DNA from: Erpobdella octoculata
Taxonomy: Eukaryota > Annelida > Clitellata > Hirudinida > Erpobdellidae
Direction: 5' to 3'
Length of the DNA: 64,000 nt
NCBI GenBank assembly: GCA_963978895.1
Contig: OZ022247.1
Coordinates: forward strand, 14,330,312 to 14,394,311
Positions 32,158 to 44,500 of the stretch are shown here, piece after piece (position 1 is the stretch's first letter; every line of letters starts with the position of its first letter). A program made the position numbers and the translations under genes. A model generated the notes under the pieces. That model saw only the letters and a list, made by a program, of their open reading frames with translations, was not told where the DNA came from and searched no databases.

Positions 32158-33702
32158 CTATGAATATGATGATTGGTGATATTGATATAACGTTACTAGC
32201 CTGCTACTAGTCTGTTGATTTTTGAACTGTTCACTGACACTGACACACTGTTGTACTAACTTGAACAATGTCAATGAAAACAAAACGTGCGCGAATCTGT
32301 CAACGATATTGTCCAGTGATGCCTGTTTCAGAACATCCCGTTCTACACTGCACAATACTAAATACTGAAGACGATCTTGCGCCATGGTTGAACGCAGTTT
32401 ATTTTTGATTAAAGCCAGCTTACTAAAAACACGTTCGCATCCAGCACTTGTTACAGGAACTGCGATCAAAATGGAATACAAACGTCGAAGTTCTTCCATG
32501 CATGGCGGACAAGCTTTAGCACGATCCTGCAAAGAGGTGGCAGTTAGCCATGCTGATGTTTTACGGACTAAGTCATACTGTGCTACAACTACATCCGCAT
32601 CAATTAGGTCTGGATACAAATTCGTCACATGAGCATGCAATTGATCTTTGTCAGCATCTGACTGCATAAGAGCACCAACTAACAGATACAACTCACTTGC
32701 ATCATCCATGAAGCGAGATTTCAGTTCATTTAAACTTATGTCAACAATTTCCAACACCTGTCGCTTCAATTCATCCAGTGCGGATAAACTGACTTCATGT
32801 TCACCGCTATCGATACGACGGGATACTTTGCGTCTTCTATGGTCTTTTGGTTCGGTTGAGATGTCGTTCGCCACAGCTAGTTCTCTCGCACTTGCGATAA
32901 CTGCATCCAGATCAGCTCTGAGTTCTTGCAACGATTTCATGGCAGCTTCAGTTAGGATAACAACTGAATGCAACGTTGAATCTGGACCTTGTAACGCTTT
33001 CGTTAACACATCTAGTGGCGACAACAAACGCGCAAAGAATTCAACGGCGAGTACAAATTCAAACTGAGATGTGCAACTGAGTAGGCCGGCAGCATCGCCG
33101 ATGACTTTACGGTCAGATGATTCATCGGCAATCTTGCTCAAAGTTTCATTGACTGCAGCAAGCCTTGTCCATACAACTTCTACACTTCTTCCTTGGCAAT
33201 TCCAGCGCGTGTCTGAAAGTGCTTTCATTGCTTTCTTTTGCAGTCCAGCTTCTTCTTGAATACTCATGAACCATCCATGTCGTTTAGTTGACCCCTCAAT
33301 CATAACGAACAATTGTTCTAAAATTCCAAAAAAATTTCTACCAAACTGGGTTCTCTGGCAACTTTTGACAACAACCAAATTGCTGCTGTGTGAGCGGCAA
33401 TGATTGTAGTGAGCGTTTGGCGCAGTTTTTCTAATTATAGTTTGCACACCGCTATGTCTGCAACTCATTGATGCAGCGCCATCGTAGCTTTGTCCAACTA
33501 GTTTTGACAAATCAAACTTATACTTCTGTAAAGTTTGTAGCATTATATCTGCCAAAGCTTGTCCTGTGGTCAGGTCTGAGTCAGTAACAGCTAATAGTCT
33601 TTCTACTGCGGTGAAGTCTGCATTGCAGTATCGAATAACAATTGCAACTTGTTCTTTGTGAGACAAATCTGTTGTTTCGTCCATAGTCACAGAGAAAAAT
33701 TC
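32158..33702 (-). pseudogene. hAT transposase (DUF4371/Ac-type), N-terminus missing
   Basis: About 510 open codons on the minus strand. The frame begins FSVTMDETTDLSHKEQ, the first catalytic Asp block of the hAT RNase H-like core (conserved T-x-D-x-x-T/S-D). It continues through VGQSYDGAASMSC, then HCRSHSSNLVVVKSC, then ALSDTRWNCQGRS, and reaches the dimerisation block PVTSAGCERVFSKLALIKNK. The C-terminal extension after this is unusual (KLVQQCVSVSEQ). The N-terminal zinc finger and first part of the core are absent: upstream lies a SINE insertion and non-coding sequence. The ORF is otherwise free of stops, so decay is recent. No ATG suits a complete protein. Confidence 0.85.
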
Positions 33703-33717
33703 TGCCTGTTGTAAAGT

Positions 33718-33905
33718 AACATGGTTTAGAGTGGTTCAGAAGGCTGAAGCCTGTGTGAGAACCACTACAACGTTTAGAGGCAGTTGTTTATGGTGCGTGC
33801 CTCCCCACACCCCTGCGGACGCTGATGACGCGGTGAGATTCGAACCGCCGACCTTTAGGCCAACAGGCGAACGCTTTACCACATGACCACCAGCGCCTAC
33901 TGCCA
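33718..33905 (-). repeat. tRNA-derived SINE inside the hAT
   Basis: On the minus strand: GGCGCTGGTGGTCATGTGGT (A-box region) and GGCGGTTCGAATCTCACCGC (B box GGTTCGAATCT), followed by a non-tRNA body. It resembles the tRNA head of the SINE at 41475-41690. Confidence 0.75.
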
Positions 33906-34359
33906 GGGTAATAGTTATAACGTCGATAACTTGCCGGCAAGTTTGTTTATATTTGCTTATTTACAGTGATCACGTGAGAGGGGTGACTTTGCCGCGCTGG
34001 ACACGGTCCCAACTATAGAGTTATATAGGGACTTGCCAGTCTAGGTATATATATCCTAAGTCTATGGGCTGGCCAGTGTGAGTCAGCATTACGCACGGCA
34101 TTACGGAACGGTATAAATAAATTCAAGATATTTGGGAAATTTGCTGTCGCAATGTTTTCTGTAGTATTTACTTGAAAACAACGTAACTACGTAAGTACTA
34201 AAAAAGACGCTATCCTTTATATATTTACCGCGTTGTCCGCACTGCGGACTCCGCAGGACCGCAAAAGCAATTAATCAGCTTCGAAATTACGACAATTTAA
34301 TTTTTCAGGGGGAGCACGTGCTCCAAGTGCTCCCATGTGGCGACGCCATTGCCTACTTG

Positions 34360-35163
34360 TGCATCACGGTAGTTCATTTCGCAAAAAAGTGTCTTTGAAA
34401 TTCGCTCGTGGGATGATGTAAAATGATGTTATTAAGCACCCACAATCATTAACCGCATTGAAAATAGTAACAAGTATTTCCTGTTCATCAGTGAATATTA
34501 TACAGTCATTTTTGATTCCTTATTCACTATAATAAAGTTATGTTATGTTATATTATGTTATCACTTGTCAACGTCGAGTCATCGCAGCCACTTAGCGATC
34601 GCCTATGTATGTATGTTGTGACATGTTCTGAAACTTGCTCAGTTTTCATTTCTGTTTCGTCGCATTTTTAGATGTTCCTTGTCTCAATTTTATATTTTGT
34701 TTTATACACACGTCCAACACTAACTCCTGGATGAGTGCTTGATCACTATTGTAATTGTAACTATAATCAGTAATAACTCTAATGAATTAACCGGTCCATT
34801 CAGTACCATGTAAGGTGGTCCATTCAGTACAACGTTAGTCCTAGTCATTTGACACCATAACAAATAAACCTGGGATTGAATTAAGTACAAACTAAAGTGC
34901 ATAATAATTTTAGAAGCGCTGCTGAATATTTTTGCCTTAAATAAAAAAAAAATAGTGTGTTTCTGGGATTTGTAATTTGAAAAACTTTGAAGACCAGAAA
35001 AATTACTTTTTTTACGAAAAATCTACGACAGAACTTTTAGACGTCTTGACCTCAATATTTTTTTGCAACAAGCATGTACATCTGTCTAAAAGCAAGCTAT
35101 AGTTAAAATTTGGGTGTAATCAGATGGAAATTGAAATTTTAAAGCCAAAGGTCCATTCAGCAT
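34360..35163. other. no feature recognised
   Basis: AT-rich unique-looking sequence with short frames only; the ORF at 34720-34902 has no recognisable domain. Confidence 0.4.
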
Positions 35164-35165
35164 TA

Positions 35166-36709
35166 CCCAGTAAACATGGTAACCATTTTGTAACGTTTCT
35201 TGTCCGTTACTTTTCAGTTACCTGGTTATGAAAAGGTTACCTGGCCCAAAGCAACTAAAAAGAAACGTTTCTGCAACGTTTCCAATGTAACGAAAAAGTA
35301 ACATGTAATTTGCGACTAAAAAGAAACGTTTCTGCAACGTTTCCAATGTAACGTAAAAGTAACATGTAATTTGCGACTAAAAAGAAACGTTTCGGCAACG
35401 TTTCCAATGTAACGAAAAAGTAACATGTAATTTGCGACTAAAAAGAAACGTTTCTTCAACGTTTCCAATGTAACGGAAAAGTAACATGTAATTTGCGACT
35501 AAAAAGAAGTTACTGCAACGTTTCTAATGCAACCAAAATGTAACGATTTGTTTTATTATAATATTATCATGTAGCATTTATTTGTTACATCACAGATAAT
35601 ATAGAATGCCGTTATAACAAATAAAGTTTTATAAAATGTAAAATCTATGTTTATGTCTAAGAAACGCAATTGCCAAAATTCATTTAATAAATAAATAATA
35701 AAACTAATTTGAAGGATGCTATGATTTTACCTCTGTTTTTGAAAGTGAAGTTAAAATGTGATAGAAATATTTAGCATTACTTTAGTCGCTGCATTATCTA
35801 AGAAGCCTATACATTTAGTAAACCTTTAGCCGCAAGACTCCGTGGTGTTGAGGTTAACGAGTTTGCTCTGTAAATTAGAGGCTATGGGTTCGATTCCCCG
35901 TTTGCCAATTAAGTACCTACAAGTTTTCTTTTATAACTTTTAAAAAAATTGTTAGTTAATTTGCATTTATTTGTTATATCACAGATAATATAGACTGTTA
36001 TTACAACAAATATAATTTTATATAGACATAAAATATATGCTTATTTATAACAAACACAATTGCTAAAATCTTTGAACAACTAAACCGATTTTAAGGTTCA
36101 TAGTTGCTATTGAAAGATCACCAAAATAAGACTCAAATTAATTTTGAATAAAAATTAGTTGGTCTAGTGAAAAGTGTTAGCTGTCTGATTCTGTGGCGCT
36201 TAAGTTAGTGAGTTCGCTCTGTAAGTGAAAGAGTGCGGGTTCGATTCTTCATTTAGAGACTCTTCAACAGAAGAAATTAAAATGCACATGCAAAACCAGC
36301 TTCTAAGGAACAAAATATTCAAAATCCCCTCGTTGTAATAAATATATAAATCGAGTACAAAATACCTACCCGTCTCTTGCTTTTTTGGCCCACCCTGTAG
36401 ATTCAATGTACACGTAGTGTGTACCTAGTAAACATGACAATTGTTTTGTAACGTACAGCAAGTAACAATAATAATTTGCATGAGCAAATAATATAGGACG
36501 TTTCTAAAGCGTTACACAGGAAACGTTTCTGAAACGTTACGTAGGAAACGTTTCTGAAACGTTACTTAGGAAACGTTTCTGAAACGTTACTTAGGAAACG
36601 TTTCTTTAACGCATAGCCGATGAGCAAAATAACCAAAAAGAAACGCGTTTCTTGTAACCAAAAAGTGACGGTTAAGAAACGTTACAAAGTGGTTACAATG
36701 TTTACTGGG
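35166..36709. mobile_element. TIR element with AACGTTT repeats and two SINE-like units
   Basis: A 1,544-bp element with ~50-bp terminal inverted repeats: CCCAGTAAACATGGTAACCA on the left, CCCAGTAAACATTGTAACCA as the complement of the right end. It is flanked by TA on both sides (35164-35165, 36710-36711). The left arm holds ~61-bp tandem units with AAAAAGAAACGTTTCTGC, and the right arm ~25-bp units with AAACGTTTCTGAAACGTTAC. The middle carries two copies of a ~390-bp tRNA-like unit. There is no transposase, so the superfamily is unknown; a TA duplication would fit Tc1/mariner-like mobilisation but this is weak. Confidence 0.75.
35573..36270 (+). repeat. two tandem tRNA-like SINE units inside the TIR element
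   Basis: GGGTTCGATTCCCCG at 35887 and GCGGGTTCGATTCTTC at 36235 are B boxes, each ~40 bp after GAGTTTGCTCTGTAA or GAGTTCGCTCTGTAA. The preceding ~120 bp (TTTATTTGTTACATCACAGA) is also duplicated at ~385-bp spacing. Confidence 0.65.
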
Positions 36710-36735
36710 TAGTCTCCCCTACAGAGGCAGTCAAA

Positions 36736-37020
36736 ATGGAACAGTATAAACGAGAAAAAGATCTCGTTACATCCGAAAACATCGGTGATTTCTACAAATA
36801 TATCAACAACAGACTGTCCACACACTCTACAATTACTAGCTTAGAAACAAGTGACGGCACTATTGCTGCAAATCCAACGAAATATCTAATGTTTTTAACG
36901 ACTATTTTGCAACAGTCTTCACAAAGGAAATAACCCATCGCTGGTACAGAGGTCTCCTGACATCTTAGAAGAAGTTACCCAACATACTGCTCAAATGCTG
37001 CGCCCAGAACTTAACTAGTA
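36736..37020 (+). pseudogene. LINE linker fragment (between endonuclease and RT)
   Basis: MEQYKREKDLVTSENIGDFY and KYINNRLSTHSTITSLETSD, then in a shifted frame NDYFATVFTKEI, match the spacer before the RT of CR1/L2-type LINEs, where a YKYVNKRL block and NNYFSSVFT are typical. Confidence 0.65.
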
Positions 37021-37024
37021 CTCT

Positions 37025-37775
37025 ACTATGTCATATTTTTTCAGGACAGTAAAAATTTCAGTGCAAGATGCCGATTTTGTCCTAATAAGCGCATCTGTGA
37101 CAACGTTTGGTGATTATATCTTTAAAAATAAACATTTAATAGGCAGTTCTGTTGAAAATAAAATTTTAAACATTGAGTCATTCTACTCTTTGATCATGTT
37201 ATTAAATGATTAAGGAACAAAATTTCAAGCAGTGAGTCATTCTACTCTTTTATCATGTTATTAGTTAATTGAAAGAATCGAAAGTGCCAAAATCAATATA
37301 AACAAGTAAAGGAAAAAACGAGCAAATACGTTACTGGATGTATGTATGTAGACATGTGTTCAGTCTCTTGAAGAGTTTTTCTGAGGGAGGTCATCAGAAG
37401 AATGTATGTATGTATGTAATAACGTCGTGTAACGATGGGACCCCCGTTGCATTAAAAAATCTTTTTTATTTGCACAGCCAGAGCTATGACTATAAAGAAA
37501 CAACACACTTTTACCATATATCAAATTACAAATGCAGTGACTCTTCCAATACAAGTAAAAATAACAAAGAGTTATGAGTGTTTTGTGTTGAATTTTTTTT
37601 TATTTTCATTTTTTTAATACAGCAACACTAATAGAAATCTCGATATAGCTGCGAATACCACTTTATAACTAAGAAACCAGCAAGATTATTTCCTATTATT
37701 TAGAAATGCCTAATAAGATAAAAAAACGATTAAGCCCTTTCTTTCATTTAATACAAATACATCCCTTAATCACCC
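37025..37775. other. no gene recognised
   Basis: AT-rich, with a near-duplicate ATTGAGTCATTCTACTCTTT/CAGTGAGTCATTCTACTCTT about 60 bp apart near 37170-37250 and a few ATGT repeats. This lies 3' of ABCB7 and could contain its 3' UTR beyond the minisatellite, but no clear signal was identified. Confidence 0.4.
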
Positions 37776-37777
37776 TT

Positions 37778-38300
37778 TATATCAATTCATTCAATCAGTA
37801 CAACCACCACTTGTATCAATTCATACAATCATTTGTATCAATTCAGACAATCAGTACAACCACCACTCGTATCAATTCAGACAATCAGTACAACCACCAC
37901 TCGTATCAATTCATATAATCAGTACAATCACCACTCATATCAATTCAGACAATCAGTACAACCACCACTTGTATCAATTCAGACAATCAGTACAACCCCC
38001 ACTCGTATCAATTCATATAATCAGTACAACCACCACTCATATCAATTCAGACAATCAGTACAACCACCACTTGTATCAATTCATACAATCAGTAGAACTA
38101 CCATTTTAATCAATTCAGACAATCAGTACAACCACCACTTGTATCAATTCAGACAATCAGTACAACCACCACTCGTATCAATTCATATAATCAGTACAAC
38201 CACCACTCATATCAATTCAGACAATCAGTACAACTACCATTTTTATCAATACAGACAATCAGTACAACCACCACTTGTATCAATTTAGACAATCAGTACA
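37778..38300. repeat. 34-bp minisatellite overlapping the end of ABCB7
   Basis: About 15 units of ATCAATTCAGACAATCAG then TACAACCACCACTCGT, alternating with ATCAATTCATATAATCAG. The last unit at the right (38282-38306) contains the final codons and stop of ABCB7 on the minus strand. Confidence 0.95.
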
Positions 38301-38579
38301 ACCATCGGGATCACGACCGTCCTTGTTAGCTTTTTCCCCCTTACTACTACTACCAGCATCACCATTATTGCCAGTCAGAGCTGCTTTATGCTGCTGGTTC
38401 CACAGTTCACCATAAAAACTTGAAGGGTTGTTGAGTAATTCACGATGGTTTCCACTTTCAACAATATGACCACCCTTGAGCACATAAATACAGTCAGCAT
38501 CCACAACTGTTGACAACCTGTGAGCAATTACAATTGTTGTTCTATTTTGTGTAGCTCTTTTCAATGCATCAAGAATTTT
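38280..38579 (-). CDS. ABCB7: ABCB7 exon 13 (residues 661-759 and stop)
   Basis: [20 protein letters not shown] and [14 protein letters not shown] carry the H-loop (H680). The tail is [19 protein letters not shown], then DGCTDCLN and a stop. The last ~8 codons are encoded by the edge of the 34-bp minisatellite. Human ABCB7 also ends in a short Cys-x-x-Cys motif, so CTDC may be the genuine C-terminus. Confidence 0.88.
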   Translation of the reverse strand, partial: KILDALKRATQNRTTIVIAHRLSTVVDADCIYVLKGGHIVESGNHRELLNNPSSFYGELWNQQHKAALTGNNGDAGSSSKGEKANKDGRDPDGCTDCLN

Positions 38580-41500
38580 CTGAAAAATGAAATAATTATA
38601 ACATTAAAATTAAACAATGGGGAGTAAAATTGGCTCATCTCTTATATCAGTAACTGGGGTGGCATCAGCAAAAAAACAGAAATAAATAATGATAAATAGT
38701 CTTTACTGACATGTTCGGTAATGGTGTCTAAAGATGATGTGGCTTCATCGTATGCAAGAATCATGGGATTTTTAAGAATTGCACGTGCTATTGACACTCT
38801 CTGCTTCTCACCTCCTTTTCGAAAAAAAAAACAAGTCAACATAAAAACAAAGTTTTTAAACTAAATGCTTTTATGTCATTAAAACTCAAATTTTAAAAAC
38901 AGTTTTTCTACACTTTTATTTTATTTTTCGAATTAAGACAATATGAGAAATTAAAACTAAATTAATTGACTTATCGGAAAACTAACTATTGAATAAATGT
39001 CATCAAGCAAAAGCACGCATAAAAAATTTGAAGGACATCTATCATCAAGAAGTGACTCAAAAATTGATTGAAAAGATAGAAACAGAGATAAGAAGTTAAT
39101 AAAAGCTTTGAAGTTGTTTTCAATTTAAAAATATAATAAATAAAAAACTTCACAGCGAAATAAAAAAAAAAACTATTACAAGATATCACTATCATCACCT
39201 GAAAGTTTCAGACCCCTTTCTCCAACTTGAGTCTCGTACTTATCTGGCATACCCTCTACAACACTGTGCATCTCTGCCATCTTAGAAGCAGCCAGGACGT
39301 CATCATTAGAGGCTGACATGTTACCATATCTGATGTTGTAGTAAATCGTATCATGGAACAGCACGGAATCCTTTCAATTATATTAATGGGTAAGTTATTT
39401 TATAACAAAGAAATCTATGTCTCCAATAGAGATGTATCGATTATTGGGATCAGTCGTTTTACAATCGGTATTGGCTGATAATAATCAGCCAGTACCAATC
39501 ATTGTCCAATTAGTGCTATTTTTATTCTTGCAAATGGCAGAGACAATGCATTCAGTCCATACAAGTTGATAAATGAATTGATGTAACCATTTTAAAAAAA
39601 ACTAACAGATTAAAGTAAATGCAATTAAGTTGAATGACTAAGTTTAGCAATTAATCATTTGGACAATTAAAGTTAGTATGCTGCAAGTTAATGCATATAA
39701 ATATAAGATTCTCAGATTTTTGTACAGCCAGACTTGAGTGGCGATCAGAATGTATAAGACCATCAGCACTAAAGAAATGCTAGCTTGATATTCTAGATGG
39801 TGGCAGACTTGTAATGGAAACCAACTTTTTTGCACAATTGTCATTATATCTCAAACTGCTTTTCTATTAACTGTTTCAATTTAGAAAATTCCAAACAAAG
39901 TTTTTATTGAAGCTTTCACCCATATAATCTTAGAGAAACAGAGGGGAAACTACAATAAACATGGAGTGAGTGTAAGTGTAAATCGTTGGTGTGGTAATCG
40001 TTTCATGTCTGCATGTACTAATTTAAATTTAATAAAAGCTAGACCACTCAGAAACTTATTAGCAATATTCAGGATTACACAATGAGCAGCAAACAACAAG
40101 CCAATAAAATGTGATTGACATTTGCTTGACACATTATAGGGAGATTTGTTTGGGTGGAGATGGAATTTAATCCAGATTTTTATTTTTTATGGAGACAAAA
40201 TGTGGTTTGGAAGTGGTCAATAGAAATGAAAAAAAAATATGGGAAAAACACTGAGATAATCTGAGGGGATAGAAACAAATTCTGTCTCAATATTACTTTT
40301 TAGTTTTCAGTTAATGATGATGCATTTTTATGTGCATTTCATTAAGTTTAATTGAAGTTTAACTTCTAAGGCCAGCCTGTGGGAACTAGAGCAGAGATGA
40401 TGTGAAGATATTTATTATTTGACAGTTTTCTAAATTACTTAATGAACAAAAAGCTTTAAAGAATTTAATCATAATTATCGGTAATCAGCTGATATTCTGT
40501 ATCTGATGATTAAAATCGGACAATGTATTATCGGAGCAGGAGCACTTCTAGCCTCAACTATACAAATGAAATATTAATTCCTTGAAGCATTCTTTAATAA
40601 TCTCTATGACAAAACAAGAAAAAAATTGCAATAAATAATGATTTGATCATTAACCCACCTGAGGAACAACACCAATAACTTTACGAAGACTGTCAATGTC
40701 AACCCGACTTATATCCTGTCCATTAATCAGGACTCGACCGGATGTAGGATCAAAAAATCGATAGAGGAGACGAATTATTGTTGATTTCCTGAACATTTAA
40801 TAACAAATATGCAAGTAATGATAGTGGGATAAATATATAAGGCTAACCAGCCAACTATATAAACATATGCAAAAGAACATCAATAAAAACATGATCATGT
40901 GCATAAACATCTATGCATATGCAAAAAAACACAAATAAACATGTGAACATATGAAAAAGAACATTAATAAACATATTGAATATATGCAAAAGAACAACAA
41001 TAAACATATGAACACCAATAAATACATGAACATGTGCAAAAAACATCTATAAACATATGAACATGTGCAAAAGAACACCAATAAACAAATGAACATATGC
41101 AAAAGAACATCAATAACTGCAAGAACATATTCAAAAATCATGAAAAACCAACCCTGAACCACTTGCTCCAACAATGGCAATTTTCTTTCCAGCAGGAACT
41201 TCAAATGAAACTCCCTTCAAAATCTCTTTATTTTCATTGTAACAAAAACTGACATCTTCAAACTTGATTGAAGCAGTTTGTGGTGTAATTTCAAGTGGTT
41301 TGCTGTTTGGAAGATTCTGCACAGAGCGATAAAACATGCACTGAACATTTTTAATGAAGAATTGAACTATAAATTTCTTTAATCAAAGACACTTCTCTTA
41401 TCCTAACAAAATAAGTTAAATCTTGACTAAGGCTGTACAAAAAAGTAAAGTAATTTTGACTGATTTTTTTGTTTGTTTGACAATGTTTAACGTGGCATCA

Positions 41501-44500
41501 GTCGCTAGACTTCTAGGCCACGAGGAAAGGGTTCTTTGCAAAGGTAGCCATTTATAGGCTCCTACCCCTTTAGCAATGCGAATGAACTCCTTGCTTAAGG
41601 GAGTTACGCTGGTGACGCTGGTGAGGCTTGAACTGCCGACCTAATGATCGACAGGTGAACGCTCTACCATTCTGCCACCAGCACCTCATTGACCGAAGAG
41701 TGTACAAAATAGCATTTCTGACAACATTCATGTCATTTATAAAGCCAACAAAACCAAAAAAAAACAAACAAACAATCCAATAAAACACATAAAATTAACA
41801 AAAAAAATCTTTTATGTCTGTGAGAATTCAGTTTTTGTTGAAGATGATAAATAAAGTAATAATTTAACAGCATTCAGATAAAAAGATTTAAGTTGACATA
41901 GTTTATATTCCACCAATCTGGAGTCTCATGGATAGCATTAATGACAACATTCAAAATGTTGGGCCTTGTTATATTGTGGTAAGTTATTTGCTTGTAGACC
42001 TGAAAGTCGGCAGTTCAAACCCCAAGCATTACCAGCGTTCCTAAGGGTGGGTAGGCACCTATAGATGGTTGCCTTTCGTTAAAATGTGCCCACCAAAGCA
42101 TTTCCGTGTATGATTTCGCCGTAAGAAAATGCTCTAAAAATTTCAGTCACATGGCTCTACAAACTGATCATATGATGTTGAAAAGCCTTTTTTACACTTT
42201 TATTTAACTTGACTTCTCTGTCTCTTTGTCTCTCTTTCCGTCTATGGTCAATTTTTTTAAATTGATTTTTTACCAACTTTTAGATAATTTAGAACTTTGA
42301 AACTTTCAGCATAGACTTTAGCCAACTGTAAATACAATATTCAATCATTTCCAAAGCAATTTAATCATTATTTCAAATAATTTTAATATTTATTTTGTAA
42401 CGAGTTGAAAAAGCGCTTTATAGTTATTTTTTTAAATATTTAATTCTTTTCAACTTGTAGAAGAATAAATTCCTTGAAATTTTAAATTTATTCGTGAGTA
42501 TTCTTTAAATTAGTTTGCAATTGAATTTAAACTGATTGACTTATCTAATATAAAAGTGTGTTTTTATAAAACTTTTTTTTGCTTCGACTTGTTTTGTTTT
42601 TAATTTGGCAGTTGTCGGATGCATGAAAAACTTCAAACAGGTGTACGTCATGGTGTGTGAAGGCTGCATATTGGTCAAAAAAACATAGCTTGAAAAGAAG
42701 ATTCGAGTCAGCTGACAATTCATAAATGTGAATGATAATCATCACATTCACAGACAAATTCCATCTGGTCAAATTATACCCTGATGAGTTTAACTCTATA
42801 CTGCAGCCAGCTCGTATTTGTGAAAACAGATACCACTGACTACCTACCACACTATCACGTCGTCACTGACTACCTACCACACTATCACGTCGTCACTGAC
42901 TACCTACCACACTATCACGGCGTCACCGACTACCTACCACACTACCACTTCTATCACATCGTCACTGACTACGTACCACACTATCACATCATCACTGACT
43001 ACCTACCACACTATCACATCGTCACTGACTACCTACCACACTATCACATCGTCACTGACTACCTACCACACTACCACTTCTATCACATCGTCACTGACTA
43101 CGTACCACACTACCATTTCTATCCACCTCCCGAATACTGAAAAGCTGTTATGGACATTATATAGCTCAGAAAGAAATACAAAGCGAATGATCAGAACAGC
43201 CATAATCTATACACACAATAAATGTTCAAATGCATAGATGTAACAAACCAAACAAACTTGCAACCTTAATGTTGGCTCCTAATTGTAATAGATTAAACAT
43301 AGACTCCATATCAATTAGAGCTTGTTTGGTTTCTCTGTACACAGAACCAAGAAAGTTGAGAGGTATGGAGAGTTGAAAGAGTAAGCCATTAACCATCACG
43401 AGATCTCCAACTGTCATTGTTCCTGTAATCAAATAATCATTTATATTCTACTTCTGTCATGGTTCATATACGAGATAGAAAAAAAAAATTATGTTATCAA
43501 ATAATAATTTATAATCTACTTCTTTCATAATTTAAGTAAATCGAACAATATAAAAACTTTTAAAATAAAAAAAATAAACAGAATAAAAAAAATAAACAGA
43601 ATAAAAAACAAGAAACATAATAAAACAAAATTATTAAAATTATTAAATAAATTAATAATACAATAATTAGAACATTAATAACTGCTTAAATGCAAAGAAG
43701 TTGCTGCAAAATTCTGATTAAAACAAAGAGGAAGAATATTGTGAGAAAAAGATAATGCACTGCAGTGGAGACATCAAACAGTGGATAGGAATTTCTTGAT
43801 TAAATCTTCTGAAAGCCATCCAAATAAGATGGAATCAGACAGCAACCACCCATTTTTATATGTGTCAAAAACATTAAGATGCAATTATGATGTCAGATAT
43901 GACACAACATATAAACCAAGAAAAATAACCTTCAATTATTGATTTGCTTGCCATGTACATGAATAATGTCAGACCAGTACTGAAGATGGCATTCTGTCCA
44001 AAATTAAGGACAGCAAGACTGGTTGTCGTTTTAAGAGATGCTGCTTCATATTTTGATTGTACTGCATCATATCTATCTGCTTCATAATGTTCATTGCCGA
44101 AATACTAAAAAGTATAAAAATCACTAGAATAAATCTCCACATGAGAATGCCAGCAACTTGTGTTGAAGCTTGTTTAACATCAAAAACAAAACTTTAGAAT
44201 TTTTAGCCGCATGTCAAATAATTGAATCTTGAAGAACCTTAACAGTTTCATAGTTTATGAGTGAATCGACAGCTTTATTGCCAGCCTCTTGATCTGCTTT
44301 GTTCATCTGAACTCTAAATTTTGTTCTCCACGAGGTAACACCAAAAGTATAAGCAGTGTACATGCCGATGCAGCCGAGAGATACCAGAGCGTATTCGATG
44401 CCACACTTGTAGTACTGCAAGATGTAGAGATATCAAAATAAGTCAAAATCAATACATATTCAAAATATCGGTTTTTTTCTATATAATCTAAAAACCTCAC

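Larger units (their letters stand above)
31858..34351 (-). mobile_element. hAT element with partial transposase (8-bp target duplication)
   Basis: A 2,494-bp element with ends CAGTGGCGTCGCCA and CAATGGCGTCGCCA, flanked by CCTACTTG at 31850-31857 and 34352-34359. It carries a long transposase frame on the minus strand, and a tRNA-derived SINE near 33718-33905. Confidence 0.93.

Noticed and set aside
35830..36270. Possible tRNA genes near GGGTTCGATTCCCCG
   Set aside because: B box and T-arm look good, but the D-arm and acceptor stems do not pair; two diverged copies with a shared body fit a SINE.
42784..43140. 118-codon ORF with [10 protein letters not shown] repeats
   Set aside because: A 30-bp minisatellite inside an ABCB7 intron, in the opposite strand to the gene, with no start context or domain.
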